Counted from the stretch's first letter, positions 20,931 through 30,528 are shown. The stretch is DNA of 64,000 nucleotides from Trachythela sp. YZ-2020 (GCA_016169945.1 JADLSH010000078.1:434001-498000); one strand, 5' to 3'. The notes: a model not told the origin generated them from the sequence alone. A program made the numbers and translations.

Positions 20931-21541
20931 TAGGCACAGACAGATTGTGCTAGTAAATTGCGAAAAAGTTGCTCAAAAAAATCCGAAAAGTTGCTCCAAC
21001 ACGCCGAAAAGTTGGCTAAAAAGTTGCTAAAATTGGAACAAGTTGCTGCCAAAGTCGGGAAAAATGCTCCCAAAATTTAGTATTTTCCGCACAGAAATTG
21101 ACTGGTTGTCTGCTTTATTTGCTTATATTTACAAGAATACACATTTGACATCATGAATGACTGTATTTCAAACTTCAACGAGCATGTACAGTATTCGGTA
21201 TTTTATATCACAGGTTTTATGCGCTCAATACAAACAACACTTAACAAGTGTTCACACTTCACAGGAACTCGTGTAATGAGAAAATTAATGGGAGTTCAAT
21301 CTCAGTTTCAACAGTTTCCTCGCTTGATGATGATGCGTCCGCCATATTTTAAATATTAATTTTGTGAATGCTGGAATAAATTAAATTGGCCTCTCATAGA
21401 GCCCAGGCCCCGGCCGGCCATACTTTTGCTACAAGTATGCACATTTTAGGGAAAGTTGCTCGAAGTTGCTCGTTTGCCACAAAGTTGCTCAAAATTCAAA
21501 AAGTTGCCAAAAGGTTGCCGAGCACAATCTGTCTGTGCCTA
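20931..21541. mobile_element. hAT-type MITE, 611 bp
   Basis: Termini TAGGCACAGACAGATTGTGCT and its complement are flanked by the 8-bp direct repeat CCAACGAC (20,923-20,930 and 21,542-21,549). Subterminal regions repeat AAGTTGCT-like blocks many times, as hAT transposase binding sites often do. The interior (GCGTCCGCCAT near 21,330 and GCCGGCC near 21,413) is the complement of the 5' region of the hAT element at 25,112, so that element's family is the likely source. Confidence 0.9.
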
Positions 21542-21578
21542 CCAACGACTGGTACCTGCATCACTCTTATAGGCTTAC

Positions 21579-21653
21579 GGGCTCGCATTTCCCATAACTC
21601 TCTTCCTGTAAGCCTATGGAAGCATTGTTGCAGTTAGAATAGATTACTATTCT
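21579..21653 (+). repeat. B2 terminal repeat
   Basis: Copy of B1; the probable right boundary of the element. Confidence 0.85.
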
Positions 21654-21844
21654 ATTAACCAAACTCCTCATTAGCAAATTCGCTGTTTCAAAAGCCTTTA
21701 TGCAGCATGTTTTGTGTTCTTTTCTTTCCAGTATAACCTGTCAGGGCGGTTTAGAATCCCTCGTGACTCACGTTACGTGACTCGTATGACTATTGTTGAA
21801 ATTTTAGAAGACTTACTTTAAGGAGAACATGCGCGACCAGTCTC
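21654..21844. other. Spacer before the large inverted duplication
   Basis: No gene or repeat recognised. Confidence 0.35.
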
Positions 21845-22580
21845 AGGCGAAACCCCTGCTCGGAAATACGTGATTAGTAATATATGTCGTTTTCGACCCG
21901 GATTTTTGGGGTGAAAAAAGGGGTGAGCAGGGGTTGAGCATCATTAAATATTCAAACCTCAATAGCATATGAGGCTGAGCACAACATTAGCGTCCTACTC
22001 CTTTGAGACCTCATTAATATGACGTAACAAGACCAGGCAAGTTTGGGCGAACAAACAATAAATTTGCGAGTTGAGATTTTGTGTGCAAAAATATGGCTTT
22101 GTTATCGTAATAAACATTTCGATTTATAAACTCGGCAAATCTCGTATCTAATATCACCTTATACAAAACGGCTTAGACAACAAATATAGCGACGCTTAAC
22201 CTAGTATTGTCTTATGCGAAGCAAACGGCTTTCTGAGACAAAGTTTCAAGCGTTTATTTAGTAAAGTCTATACAAGCGGGATTTGCAAGCCTATACAAAC
22301 ATTATTAGAAACACTAAGTGATCTTATAGTGTGACGTATATAAATAGAAAGGGCTTTCAAGTTATATTGGTTATTATTTGGCACTGGTGGCGGACAGATG
22401 GAACGCATTAAAGACGGTAGTATGTAAGGTTATTTCGCTGACTAGCGTAAGGCGTCAATTCATTTCGTGCGAAATTTTTCGCATTTCGCTGAGAAAAAAC
22501 ACTCGTGGAATCAGACCTTTCGACTGCCACCTATAAGCTTTAAGTTAACGAGAGTTCGAATCTCTCACAGGGCCGTCAAA

Positions 22581-22653
22581 CCGTCAGTTGCTCAGTTGAT
22601 AGAGCGAGTGACTGTAGAACACTAGGTCGCAGGTTCAAACTCTGCTCGACGGA
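22581..22653 (+). tRNA. tRNA-Tyr-like gene (anticodon GTA)
   Basis: The sequence folds as a 72-nt tRNA plus discriminator A. Acceptor CCGTC...GACGG pairs in five to six positions, the D arm is GCTC...GAGC, the anticodon loop CTGTAGA gives GTA, and the T arm is GCAGG-TTCAAAC-TCTGC. The AGGTCGCAGGTTC block resembles eukaryotic tRNA-Tyr. There is no intron and one mismatch in the anticodon stem, so it may be a pseudogene. A T-run follows (AATTTTTTTG), compatible with Pol III termination. Confidence 0.6.
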
Positions 22654-23272
22654 AATTTTTTTGTAAAAAGTATTGGCTAAGTCTTGATTTACAAACATTG
22701 TATATAAACATTTAGCGGTTGTTAGGTAATTAAGAGGTTATGCGAACACGGATTTGCATGAATTGAGAATATATAATTATAGGACGGGGCAGTAATGTAC
22801 AATAGAGACCTTAAGATTGAGGTTTAAAATTTTTACTTCAAACCTCAAACTGCAGTTTGAGGTTAGACGTCAGAGGTAATACATTTTGAGTATAAGTTGC
22901 CATCTTGTTTTGAAAGCTGTGCTTTATAGTTTTTTCCAAGCTTAGTTTTTCGTTTTTCGTGTCTCAAAATAAGTGAAATATGAAGCTAAGATGATGTTTT
23001 AAACATTTATTCTAGCGATACTAAAATATAGTTTGATATTTTCGAAAAAGATTCTGAGGGATTATTCATACGCGAAAACAATTTCCACACGTTGAAAACC
23101 TGAAAATTTACCGCAAATTCGACCGCGGGAGTCTAGTCACGTGATCGCTGGCGGTTTGCGGTTCGACGTAATCGTAAACATACGTAAATCTTAAGGTCTC
23201 CAATGTACATACAGCACACACATAATGAATTTAAAACACATTTATTGATTAAAATTTCTTTTACAGAGTGTC

Positions 23273-23767
23273 TTAAATGTCATTTTGGGAGTATTCACTG
23301 TCCGTGTCATCACTACTTTCTTCATCTCTCATCCACCTTGTCGGTTCTATATCCTCATCGTCCATATTGAAACACAGTCTTTTCCTTTTGGCAGATGGTA
23401 CATTACTGCGTGAATTTCTTCGTCTCTTGTTTCCTCGCCCTGATTGTCGTAGTAACTTCTTAGCTCCCTGTTCAGCGAAATCTTTGATAACTTCCTGTCC
23501 ACGAAACTTTATCGATTTTGATACGCTTTTTCCATCGAGTACATCTTGACCAATTTCTGTTGCTGGTTTTAATGATCTTTTGCCAACTGTTTTAGCGCCT
23601 TGTTTGAATAAAGGTGTTGCAAATCTTGCAAGACTCTTGAAAATACCCCCGATCCCATATCCCCTCTGCATTCGTGCTCCATGGAATCCTTCAATACTAT
23701 CACCATGTTGATTTCTTAAGTAATGTTGTGTTAATAGTTTTACGTCAGGGGTAAATACACCTTTCAT
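23273..23767 (-). CDS. Small basic protein of Polinton/adintovirus-like type (putative minor virion or core protein)
   Basis: The 164-codon frame has an ATG at 23,767. It contains a Gly-rich RGYGIGGIF motif, an amphipathic FKSLARFATPLFK helix, repeated Lys/Arg clusters and a bipartite basic stretch near residue 125, then an acidic tail. This order (Gly-Ile-Gly-Gly plus amphipathic helix plus basic region) is what I associate with small core or membrane-active proteins of Polinton-like and adintovirus-like elements; it is a resemblance, not a search hit. The frame is intact here but degraded in the right-arm copy. No polymerase, ATPase, protease or integrase accompanies it. Confidence 0.45.
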   Translation of the reverse strand: MKGVFTPDVKLLTQHYLRNQHGDSIEGFHGARMQRGYGIGGIFKSLARFATPLFKQGAKTVGKRSLKPATEIGQDVLDGKSVSKSIKFRGQEVIKDFAEQGAKKLLRQSGRGNKRRRNSRSNVPSAKRKRLCFNMDDEDIEPTRWMRDEESSDDTDSEYSQNDI

Positions 23768-23818
23768 CTTTTCATTTGTCTTGGTCGGCTTCCAACGTTT
23801 AACTGATAGGAAAATACT

Positions 23819-24120
23819 TCACTTGTGTATTTTATTCGGATCATAAAAGTGGCTTCTGTTTGTACGGACATCTAATGCTTCATCACATTGGAAATGTGAG
23901 AAACACGCAATCGTATTTGTGAAATCATCTTTGTAAAGTCTACAATCACAAATCATGCAGTGACATCCGGTAAAACTCGAATAAAACTCTGTCCGTGCAC
24001 AGATAGGGCATCTACCCAATTGACATATCTGTAAACAATTTTCACAAGTGTTACATATTGTATCTTCAGACGAACCCTCGGTATCTGAAAGATACTGAGT
24101 ATCTTCATCTTGCCGTTACT
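23819..24120 (-). CDS. Cys-rich zinc-ribbon-like small protein
   Basis: The frame from 24,019 contains CPIC, CHCMICDC and further Cys and His residues (FSHFQCDE) and stops at about 23,819. The same frame upstream (to about 24,120) is also rich in Cys (TCNTCENCLQIC), so the protein may be longer than the first ATG suggests. It precedes the small basic gene in the same direction. Role unknown; paired Cys motifs suggest zinc binding. Confidence 0.4.
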
Positions 24121-24159
24121 CCATCCGTGCTAATATTGCGAGGACTCGCCCGTTGGTGA

Positions 24160-24780
24160 TTAGACCTTTATCAATTTCCAATGCCGCAAGACTTTGAAAA
24201 ATATATTCAATCCATAAGGCTCTGGAATATATGGATGAAAAGGCCTCGTGCAATATTTTAGAATGTTTACAATATCAGTTCCACGTATATTCTGTCCTCT
24301 GTAGACGATTTCTCCTTTGGTATTCCACGTCAAAATGTCTGTAGATGTGAGAATGGACTGAAGGATTTCGTCAGCGCCATAACTATTTTCATTGTCAAGA
24401 TAATAAAGAATATCTTGAAGAGGCCACTGTTCAGGAGATGTTCTTTTGACGCTATCTATGGTTGGAATGAGGATATCAATTTAATGTTGATCATTTTATA
24501 CCAATTCTGCAAGTCCTTCTAAGATTGGAGCCAGTACCAATTCTAGGAAATTATTTCCACGCTGAACAAGTATCTTCCTTTTTGTTTTAACACTTTTATT
24601 TTTGTTAGTCAGATCAATAATATCCTATTCAAAAGGTCTAACTTTGTCCATTGTGTGTTTAGGGAGTGCGGGGTTCGTAAAATTTTCCATACAATTACAT
24701 AGAAACCGTATCTGTTTATGAGATGTAGATCTCAACAGAGCTTGTTGTTGAACTGGATGAGAAATACATAGGAGCTCTAT
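24160..24780 (-). pseudogene. Polinton-like hypothetical protein region with several in-frame stops
   Basis: From an ATG at 24,651 the frame stays protein-like to a stop at 24,160-24,162, interrupted by three in-frame stops. The upstream part, including sequence before 24,651, shows the pattern of a Lys/Arg-rich helix followed by an RKILVQRG and a hydrophobic stretch; I associate this with a small conserved protein of Polinton-like elements. The downstream part (EQWPLQDILYYLD onward) may be a separate gene. It is clearly non-functional. Confidence 0.4.
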
Positions 24781-24879
24781 AAACGATCTGTGCTAGGTTA
24801 GTCATATCCGCTGGACAGTCAACAACGTAATAAATATTGTATGGATAGACTATATTCTTATATATTTACTTGCCCATAA

Positions 24880-25111
24880 ACCATAGTCTTGGTCATGGAC
24901 TATGGTCATGGACTATGGTCATGGACTATAGTCATGGACTATAGTCATGGACTATAGTCATGGACTATAGTTACATTCATGGACTATAGTGATAGTCATA
25001 GTCATGGACTATAATCATAGTCATAGTCATGGAGTATAGTCTTAGTCACAGTCATAGTCACAGTAATATTCATAGTCATAGACTATAGTCATAGTAACAG
25101 TCAATCATGGA
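24880..25111. repeat. Simple-sequence array, CATGGACTATAGT-type
   Basis: Degenerate 12-13-bp units (TCATGGACTATAG) in tandem. Units are themselves near-palindromic (GACTATAGTC). The hAT element at 25,112 inserted into the array. Confidence 0.95.
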
Positions 25112-26316
25112 TAGGCGTAGACAGATTGTGCTCGGCAACTTTTTGAATTTTTAGCAACTTTTTGGCAAACGAGCAACTTCGAGCAACTTTTCCTACCAAC
25201 TTTACTTTTAGCACTTTGAGCTTATTCATCTAGAATTTGTACGTTTTGTTGTTTTGAACATTTCTTCATTGTGCCAGTCCGTTTGATACTGTATTGTTCT
25301 TTTTCACATTAATTGGCTTTTAATTATTTAAAAGCAAAGCTTTGAATCTGGGGGCTGGCCGGCCGGGACCTGGGCTCTATGATGAGGCCAATTTAATTTA
25401 TTCCAGCATTGAGAAAATTAATATTTAAATTATGGCGGACGCATCATCATCAACCAACGAGGAAAGTGACGATTTAAACCCTATTCAACTGGCAATAAAT
25501 GAGGGAGCCAATATTACCGAACCTGAGAGAGCTTCGAGGAAGCGAAAAATAGCTCTAAATACTGGGAAATATAAGGCAAGTCGAGTGAAAAATCTTTCGA
25601 AAAATTACACGACGTCTGTTTGGGACAGACTAAAAGAGTTCCCTGGTCAACATTTCGCCAACCAAATGCGAAGTTACGATGTAATGCCTGCAGTGAGGTT
25701 GTTAGTAAGAAAAAAAGTTCCATCGAGAAGCACATCCAATCGAAGAAACATGTAAATGGAATTGCAAGCATCGCCAAAAGCAAAAAAGAGAGCCAGATTC
25801 AACCTAGCTCTGCCGCTGCTGAACGTGTGTTTAGTTTGCTAAGCAGTCTGTCATCACAACAGGAAAACGCACTAGAAGATTACATTGAGGCATCTGTCAT
25901 GATCCGCTACAACAGCAGTCAGAGAAAGCAATAGGCATGTTCTATTTTAGATTATTTTTGTTGAAACTGAGATTGAACTCCCATTAAATTTGTCATTACA
26001 GTTCCTGTGAAGTGTGAACACTTGTTAAGTGTCGTTTGTATTGAGCGCATATAACCAGTGATATAAAAGACTTAATACATGCTCGTTGAAGTTTGAAATA
26101 CAGTGATTCATGGTGTCAAATGTGTATTCTTGTAAATATAAGCAAATAAAGCAGACAACCAATCAATTTTTGCGGAAAATACTAAATTTTGAGAGAATTG
26201 TTTCCGATTTTGGCAGCAACTTTTTCCATTTGCAACTTTTCGGCGTTTTGGAGCAACTATTCGGATTTTTTTGAGCAACTCTTTCGCAATTTAGTAGCAC
26301 AATCTGTCTGTGCCTA
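25112..26316 (+). mobile_element. hAT element, internal deletion derivative, 8-bp TSD
   Basis: Termini TAGGCGTAGACAGATTGTGCT and TAGGCACAGACAGATTGTGCT (inverted) flank 1.2 kb, with target duplications ATCATGGA/GTCATGGA (25,104-25,111 and 26,317-26,324; one mismatch). Subterminal AGCAACTTTT repeats occur at both ends. It carries a short gene that has kept only the zinc finger and dimerisation domain of the transposase. Confidence 0.9.
25432..25934 (+). pseudogene. Mini hAT transposase: zinc finger plus hATC dimerisation domain, one frameshift
   Basis: ATG at 25,432 starts a Ser/acid-rich leader and a basic region. Between about 25,620 and 25,755 the natural frame shifts to a second one that reads RCNACSEVVSKKKSSIEKHI and HVNG (a C2H2 BED-like finger), then SSAAAERVFSLLSSLSSQQ, the hATC signature, and ends with TAG at 25,932-25,934. 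The DDE catalytic core between finger and hATC is missing entirely. With the frame repaired it could only bind DNA or dimerise, not transpose. Confidence 0.75.
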
Positions 26317-26525
26317 GTCATGGACCATAGTCATCGATTATAGTCATAGTCATGGATTATAGTCATAGACTATGATTATGACTATAGTCCATGACTATGA
26401 ATATAGTCCATGACTATGACTATGACTAGGGACTATGACTATAGTCCATGACTATGACTATGGTCCATGACTATGACTATTAGTCTATTACTATGACTAT
26501 AGTATGACTATAGTCTATGACTCCA
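26317..26525. repeat. Simple-sequence array, inverted orientation
   Basis: Continuation of the array after the hAT insertion. At about 26,360-26,375 the unit flips from CATGGATTATAG to CTATAGTCCATG, so the array changes strand. That flip is the symmetry centre of the large inverted duplication. Confidence 0.9.
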
Positions 26526-26543
26526 GGTAATTAACTCAATTAG

Positions 26544-26918
26544 TAGCCTGCGTGGCCGGCCCTCGTTGAAGGGGAAAAGAAGAACAGGGAATGAGGGCCT
26601 GCAAGAAAACCCAGCTTTCATGACTAAACGCCGTTCAATTTTTGAACGTAGAATTTGATTGGTCAACACCAATAATTAATTGACATGTTTACGCACACAG
26701 GAATATATTATTACATTTCTTCGTCTTGATTGACATGTTTATGCACAAGCGAATACATTTCCTTCGGTTTGGGGTTTCCCCTATAGTCCAGCTGCATTTG
26801 TATTGGTCAATTTTAATGAGCCTTTATTAGGGCGTTTATCATGAAAGCTGGGTTTTCTTGCAGGCCCTCATTCCCTGTTCTTCTTTTCCCCTCCAACGAG
26901 GGCCGGCCACGCAGGCTA
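26544..26918. mobile_element. MITE of the TAGCCTGCGTGGC group, 9-bp TSD
   Basis: Inverted ends of about 90 bp with one mismatch begin TAGCCTGCGTGGCCGGCCC. The 9-bp direct repeat CTCAATTAG flanks it (26,535-26,543 and 26,919-26,927). 375 bp, non-coding. Its first 13 bases equal those of the element at 45,876. Confidence 0.95.
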
Positions 26919-26927
26919 CTCAATTAG

Positions 26928-27085
26928 GTGCATACCCTATCTGTGCATGGGCAGAGTTTTATTCGAGTTTTAGCGGATATCACCGTATGATTTGTGATTG
27001 TAGACTTTACAAAGATGATTTCACACAAAGGATTGCGTGTTGCTCACATTGTCAATGTGATGGAATATTAGATGTCCGTACAAAC
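26928..27085 (+). pseudogene. Right-arm copy of the Cys-rich small protein gene
   Basis: Parallels 23,819-24,019 in inverted orientation and still reads CAWAEFYSSF and MICDCRLYKDD, but one Cys of the CPIC motif is lost and the end (DVRTN) is followed at once by a stop. Confidence 0.55.
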
Positions 27086-27173
27086 TGAAGCCACTTTAAT
27101 GATCCGAATAAAATACACAAGTGAAGTATTTTCCTATCAGTTAAACGTTGGAAGCCGACCCAGACACGTGAAA

Positions 27174-27604
27174 AGATGAAAGGTATACTTATCCTTGACA
27201 TGAAACTATTAACACAGTATTACTTAAGAAATCAACAGAGAGGATATGGTTGGGGGATATTTTCAAGAGTCTTGCGAGATTTGCAATACCTTTATTCAAG
27301 CAAGGCGCTAAACCAGTGCGCAAATAATCATTACAAGCAGCAACAGAAGTTGGTCAAGATGTACTCGATGGGAAAAGCGTATCAAAATCGATAAAGTCTC
27401 GTGGACGGGAAGTTATCAAAGATTTCGCTGAACAGGGAGCTAAGAAGTTACTACGACAATCACGGCGAGGAAACAAGAGGCGAAGAAATTCACGCAGTAA
27501 TGTATCATCCGCCATCCGAATAGAGAACCGACGAGATGGATGAGAGATGAAGAAATTAGTGATGAGATTGACTCGGACAGTGAATACTCCCAAGATGACA
27601 TTTA
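27174..27604 (+). pseudogene. Right-arm copy of the small basic Polinton-like gene, frameshifted and deleted
   Basis: The ATG at 27,176 and the first 20 codons parallel 23,767 downward. A deletion removes the middle of the N-terminal part, frame changes occur near 27,260 and 27,340, and the basic region and acidic tail can be traced in shifted frames to the TAA at 27,602. Non-functional. Confidence 0.65.
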
Positions 27605-27824
27605 AGACATTCTGTAAAATCATTTTTAATCATTAAATGTGTTTTAAGAAAGAATTCTGTGTGTGCTGTATGTACATTGTACAATATTTCTCCGTCCTAT
27701 AATTATATATTCTCAATTCATGCAAATCCATGTTCGCCTAACCTCTTAATACCTAAGAACCGCTAAATGTTTATATACAATGTTTGTAAATCAAGATTTA
27801 GCCAATATTTTTTACAAAAAAATT

Positions 27825-27897
27825 TCCGTCGCGCACGGTTTGAACCTGCGACCTAGTGATCTGCAGTCACTCGCTCTATCAACTGAGCTACCGACGG
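27825..27897 (-). tRNA. tRNA-like gene with Cys anticodon (GCA), paralogue of the Tyr-like copy
   Basis: Mirror copy of 22,581-22,653 in the other arm. The anticodon stem is fully paired (AGTGA/TCACT) and the loop CTGCAGA gives GCA. D arm and T arm are kept, with one mismatch at the bottom of the acceptor stem and one in the T stem. The body is of Tyr type, so the anticodon looks like a single T-to-C change of GTA. A T-run follows the 3' end. Confidence 0.55.
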
Positions 27898-27985
27898 TTT
27901 GACTGCCCTGTGAGAGATTCGAACTCTCGTTAACTTAAAGCTTATAGGTAGCAGTCTATAACGCTAGTCACCGAAATAATCTTAC
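27898..27985 (-). other. Second tRNA-like sequence, possibly Ser (GCT)-derived
   Basis: On the minus strand, TATAG-ACTGCTAC-CTATA resembles a tRNA-Ser(GCT) anticodon arm; it is followed by a long variable segment, a good T arm (GAGAG-TTCGAAT-CTCTC) and CAGGGC. The 5' acceptor half does not pair. The left-arm copy (about 22,530-22,577) has the same T arm but is interrupted before it. Decayed tRNA or tRNA-derived sequence. Confidence 0.35.
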
Positions 27986-28400
27986 ATACTACCGTCTTTA
28001 ATGCGTTCCATCCGTCCGCCGTTTGCTTCGCATAAAACAATACTAGGTTGCGTCGCTATATTTGTTGTCTAAGCCGTTTCGTATAAGGTGATACTAGATA
28101 CGATATTTGCGGATTTTATAAAGTGAAATGTTTATTACGATAACAAAGCGATATTTTTGCACTAAAAATTTGCTGATTCAGCAAATTTATTGTTTGTTCG
28201 CCTGGTCTTGTGACGTCATATTAATGAGGTCTCCAAGGAGTACGACGCTAATGATATATATGTTCACCCTCATATGCTAATGAAAATATTTAATGATGCT
28301 CATCCCCTGCGCACCCCCATGCTCACCCACAAAATTCCGGGTTGAAAACGAGATATATTACTACGTACGTGTGCGCATATGTCGGCGTGTTTCGCCAATA

Positions 28401-29880
28401 TACAACACTACAGCATTGACTTTTGATCAAAAATTTTTTGTTTAAACACACTGTAAGTTTTGTCAAGTTATTTCTGCTCCAAAGAAATTGTTCTGTCATC
28501 GTTTTGAATTTGAATTTTCTTTTTAAAATTTACAATATGCGCAAGAATATGTGATTTCAAGACATAGGAATTTGGTCTTTGAATGGAAGGAAACTCAAAA
28601 GACGGCACGAAAAACCAAAAGCAATACGCAAGTAGATATGTGGATGAGCAGAAGTAAGAATTATATCAAGGTGTGACCGAATCTGTCAACCATGACATCC
28701 AGTGAAAGGAAAGCAGCAATAGATAATCTCTTAGAGCATGCGTGAACTTTTTGTCTTTAAGATTATCAATTTAATTTGCAATCTTTGCTCGGAAACACAT
28801 TCACAAACACACAGTTGTCGTGCCTATTTTTAAAGATACTTTTACCAGGTACTGCTGAATCTGATCTTTCTATTCGCGGAATCTATTAATATCCATAAAT
28901 TAACCCAGTCCTTAACACTAATGTAGCTTTGCTTCTCTGGATTTATTCTAGTTATAATATTAATTTGTAATTACTATTACCATGCACTTACCATTGACTC
29001 ATCGCTCATTAACAAGGCGCTATAACAACATATACTGATATGTTGTTTTCCCTTCTGTACGCTCATTTGCATTCTTAAATTTTTGAATATTGTAATTTAA
29101 ACCAAATATATATATAGCATACCATGCAAAATAAATTTAGGCCAAATTGGTAGCCGAATTTTTGAAACATTTCGTAGTAAAACAAGCATCTACTACGAGA
29201 TTATGGCGTGAGTATGTGACGGCGTAAGAAGGTGGCGCGTGCAAACAACGAATCGCGTTATCGTAGTCGTAATCGTCGTCGTACGCGTAGTTAGATCCAA
29301 GGTTTTCTATTAATGTTACTGTTGTTTTACAAGAATGATCAGTAATGATTGTGCGATGTTATTATAACTGTCATTTTCGCACGCGTAATTTAGAATCATT
29401 TACCCGCGTGTTTTCATACGTGCGATTTTAGAATTGCGTTCTTTGTTTTAACAATATCTGCCTAGAACTGGAAACCACACTGTAGAAGCTGTTAAAAACT
29501 ATTTAAGGCTTTCTTCCAAGTAAGGATCCTTGCATATCAACTCAACCCATTGCCTTTCTTTCCTCTGTCTCAACCCGTACATGCTACAATTCGCGCTTCT
29601 TCCCAATCTACTAAAGATTTATCTTTTACAGCTAACTGTAATATCTCCCTAACACTCCATCTTCTTTTCCCATCCGTCCACCTGTTACACATAACAGTCC
29701 ATTCCGTTAGTTCAATTTTACTCTCGTCTTCCTTTTTTGGATAAGACATGGAACTTACTATGCAAATTTATTTTAGATACATGTATATAACAATGATTTA
29801 TTCCAATAGTAGCTTATCCAACAGTACCGGTACCTAACTTTAGAGATTGATCCATTATAATGAGATGCTCACTAAATCAC
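28401..29880. other. Unassigned AT-rich stretch
   Basis: No supported gene. A short CpG-containing patch occurs at 29,215-29,295 (CGTAGTCGTAATCGTCGTCG). The ORF at 29,550 has no domain or splice support. Confidence 0.4.
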
Positions 29881-30245
29881 CTTTGGTTTGTTATTTTACA
29901 TTGTTCAACGCCAAATGATTGCATTTGTCAATGGGAGAGAGTTAGACCTTGATGGGCTGAGCGGACTGTCTGCCCTGTTACTTGTAAGCCCAATAAGACA
30001 AATTGGCCTAATGTGCCATACTTTGCTATTTTACACCGTTTAACGCCAGACAATCTTATTGTTTATGGGTGAGTGATATATGGAGGTTGATGGGTTAACA
30101 GAAATCTCTGCCTACGTATGGTGTTAACCCATTACGAATTATATGTACTATGCGCCAGACACGATACTAATAGATATTTCGTCCGTCTTGCCGACAAGTG
30201 TAAAATGTACAACGCCTAACCATAGTAAATATACACATTAATTGA
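29880..30245. repeat. Diverged minisatellite-like repeat, about 140-bp unit
   Basis: ATTTTACATTGTTCAACGCCA at about 29,892 recurs as ATTTTACACCGTTTAACGCCA at 30,029 and as AAAATGTACAACGCC at 30,203, each followed by TTGTY(A/T)ATGGG(T)GAG-like text and GTTGATGGG or GGTTAAC. Two to three decayed copies. Confidence 0.6.
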
Positions 30246-30298
30246 TAGGTGAGACTTCTATACAATACAAAACATCATATTACATCAGACGACGCTGC

Positions 30299-30449
30299 TG
30301 TAATAATTAAGCACACACGTTACGTTTATATATTTATTTAGTTTACTGTACGACTACAAACTTGATACTTTCTCTCTCGGTACTATATGGCCTATGTCCC
30401 GTTTTCCCGCGCATTTCATTGTTATGTAAATGACCTTTCAATCACTACA
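30299..30449 (-). repeat. 3' LTR, 151 bp
   Basis: Reads TGTAGTGATTG...AATTATTACA on the minus strand (TG...CA), with AAATAAATA in the middle as a possible polyadenylation region. It begins right after the polypurine tract. Confidence 0.8.
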
Positions 30450-30468
30450 TCGCTCTCTTTTTTTTTTT
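30450..30468 (-). promoter_or_regulatory. Polypurine tract
   Basis: AAAAAAAAAAAGAGAGCGA on the minus strand directly abuts the LTR TG, the normal primer site for plus-strand DNA synthesis. Confidence 0.8.
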
Positions 30469-30528
30469 AAACAAAACTCATCGGAATAACTATGAATTGT
30501 TTGTTATTGTTTGTAATATACTAAAGTT

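Larger units (their letters stand above)
15570..21653 (+). mobile_element. Non-autonomous tyrosine-recombinase-type (Ngaro/PAT-like) element with split direct repeats
   Basis: Two repeat pairs interleave: A at 15,570-15,649 and 20,647-20,726, B at 20,577-20,651 and 21,579-21,653. B1 directly abuts A2. This A1...B1-A2...B2 order is the split-direct-repeat design of PAT/Ngaro-type DIRS-order elements. Inside are a proline-rich first exon and a gag-like CCHC zinc knuckle, but no reverse transcriptase, RNase H or recombinase, so it is a deletion derivative. A hAT-type MITE (20,931-21,541) separates A2 from B2. A TATA-box promoter lies in each A copy. Confidence 0.6.
21845..24020. repeat. Left arm of a large inverted duplication
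   Basis: Matches 26,928-28,400 in reverse orientation through a coastline of indels; blocks such as TAACAATAAATTTGC-like, CGGCTTAGACAACAAATATAGCGACG and the tRNA-like pair occur in both in mirrored order. By eye similarity is roughly 85%. It carries Polinton-like minor genes at its inner side. Confidence 0.85.
26928..28400. repeat. Right arm of the large inverted duplication
   Basis: Reverse-oriented, shorter and more deleted copy of 21,845-24,020. A MITE inserted at its inner edge, using CTCAATTAG of the arm as target. Confidence 0.85.

Noticed and set aside
24880..26525. CRISPR-like array in the CATGGACTATAG repeats
   Set aside because: Units are contiguous and degenerate without unique spacers, and the context is eukaryotic; it is a simple-sequence array.
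22581..27897. Reading the two arms as simple long TIRs of one DNA transposon
   Set aside because: I see no target duplication at the outer edges and the symmetry centre lies in a simple repeat, so a fold-back duplication fits better. The alternative is not excluded.
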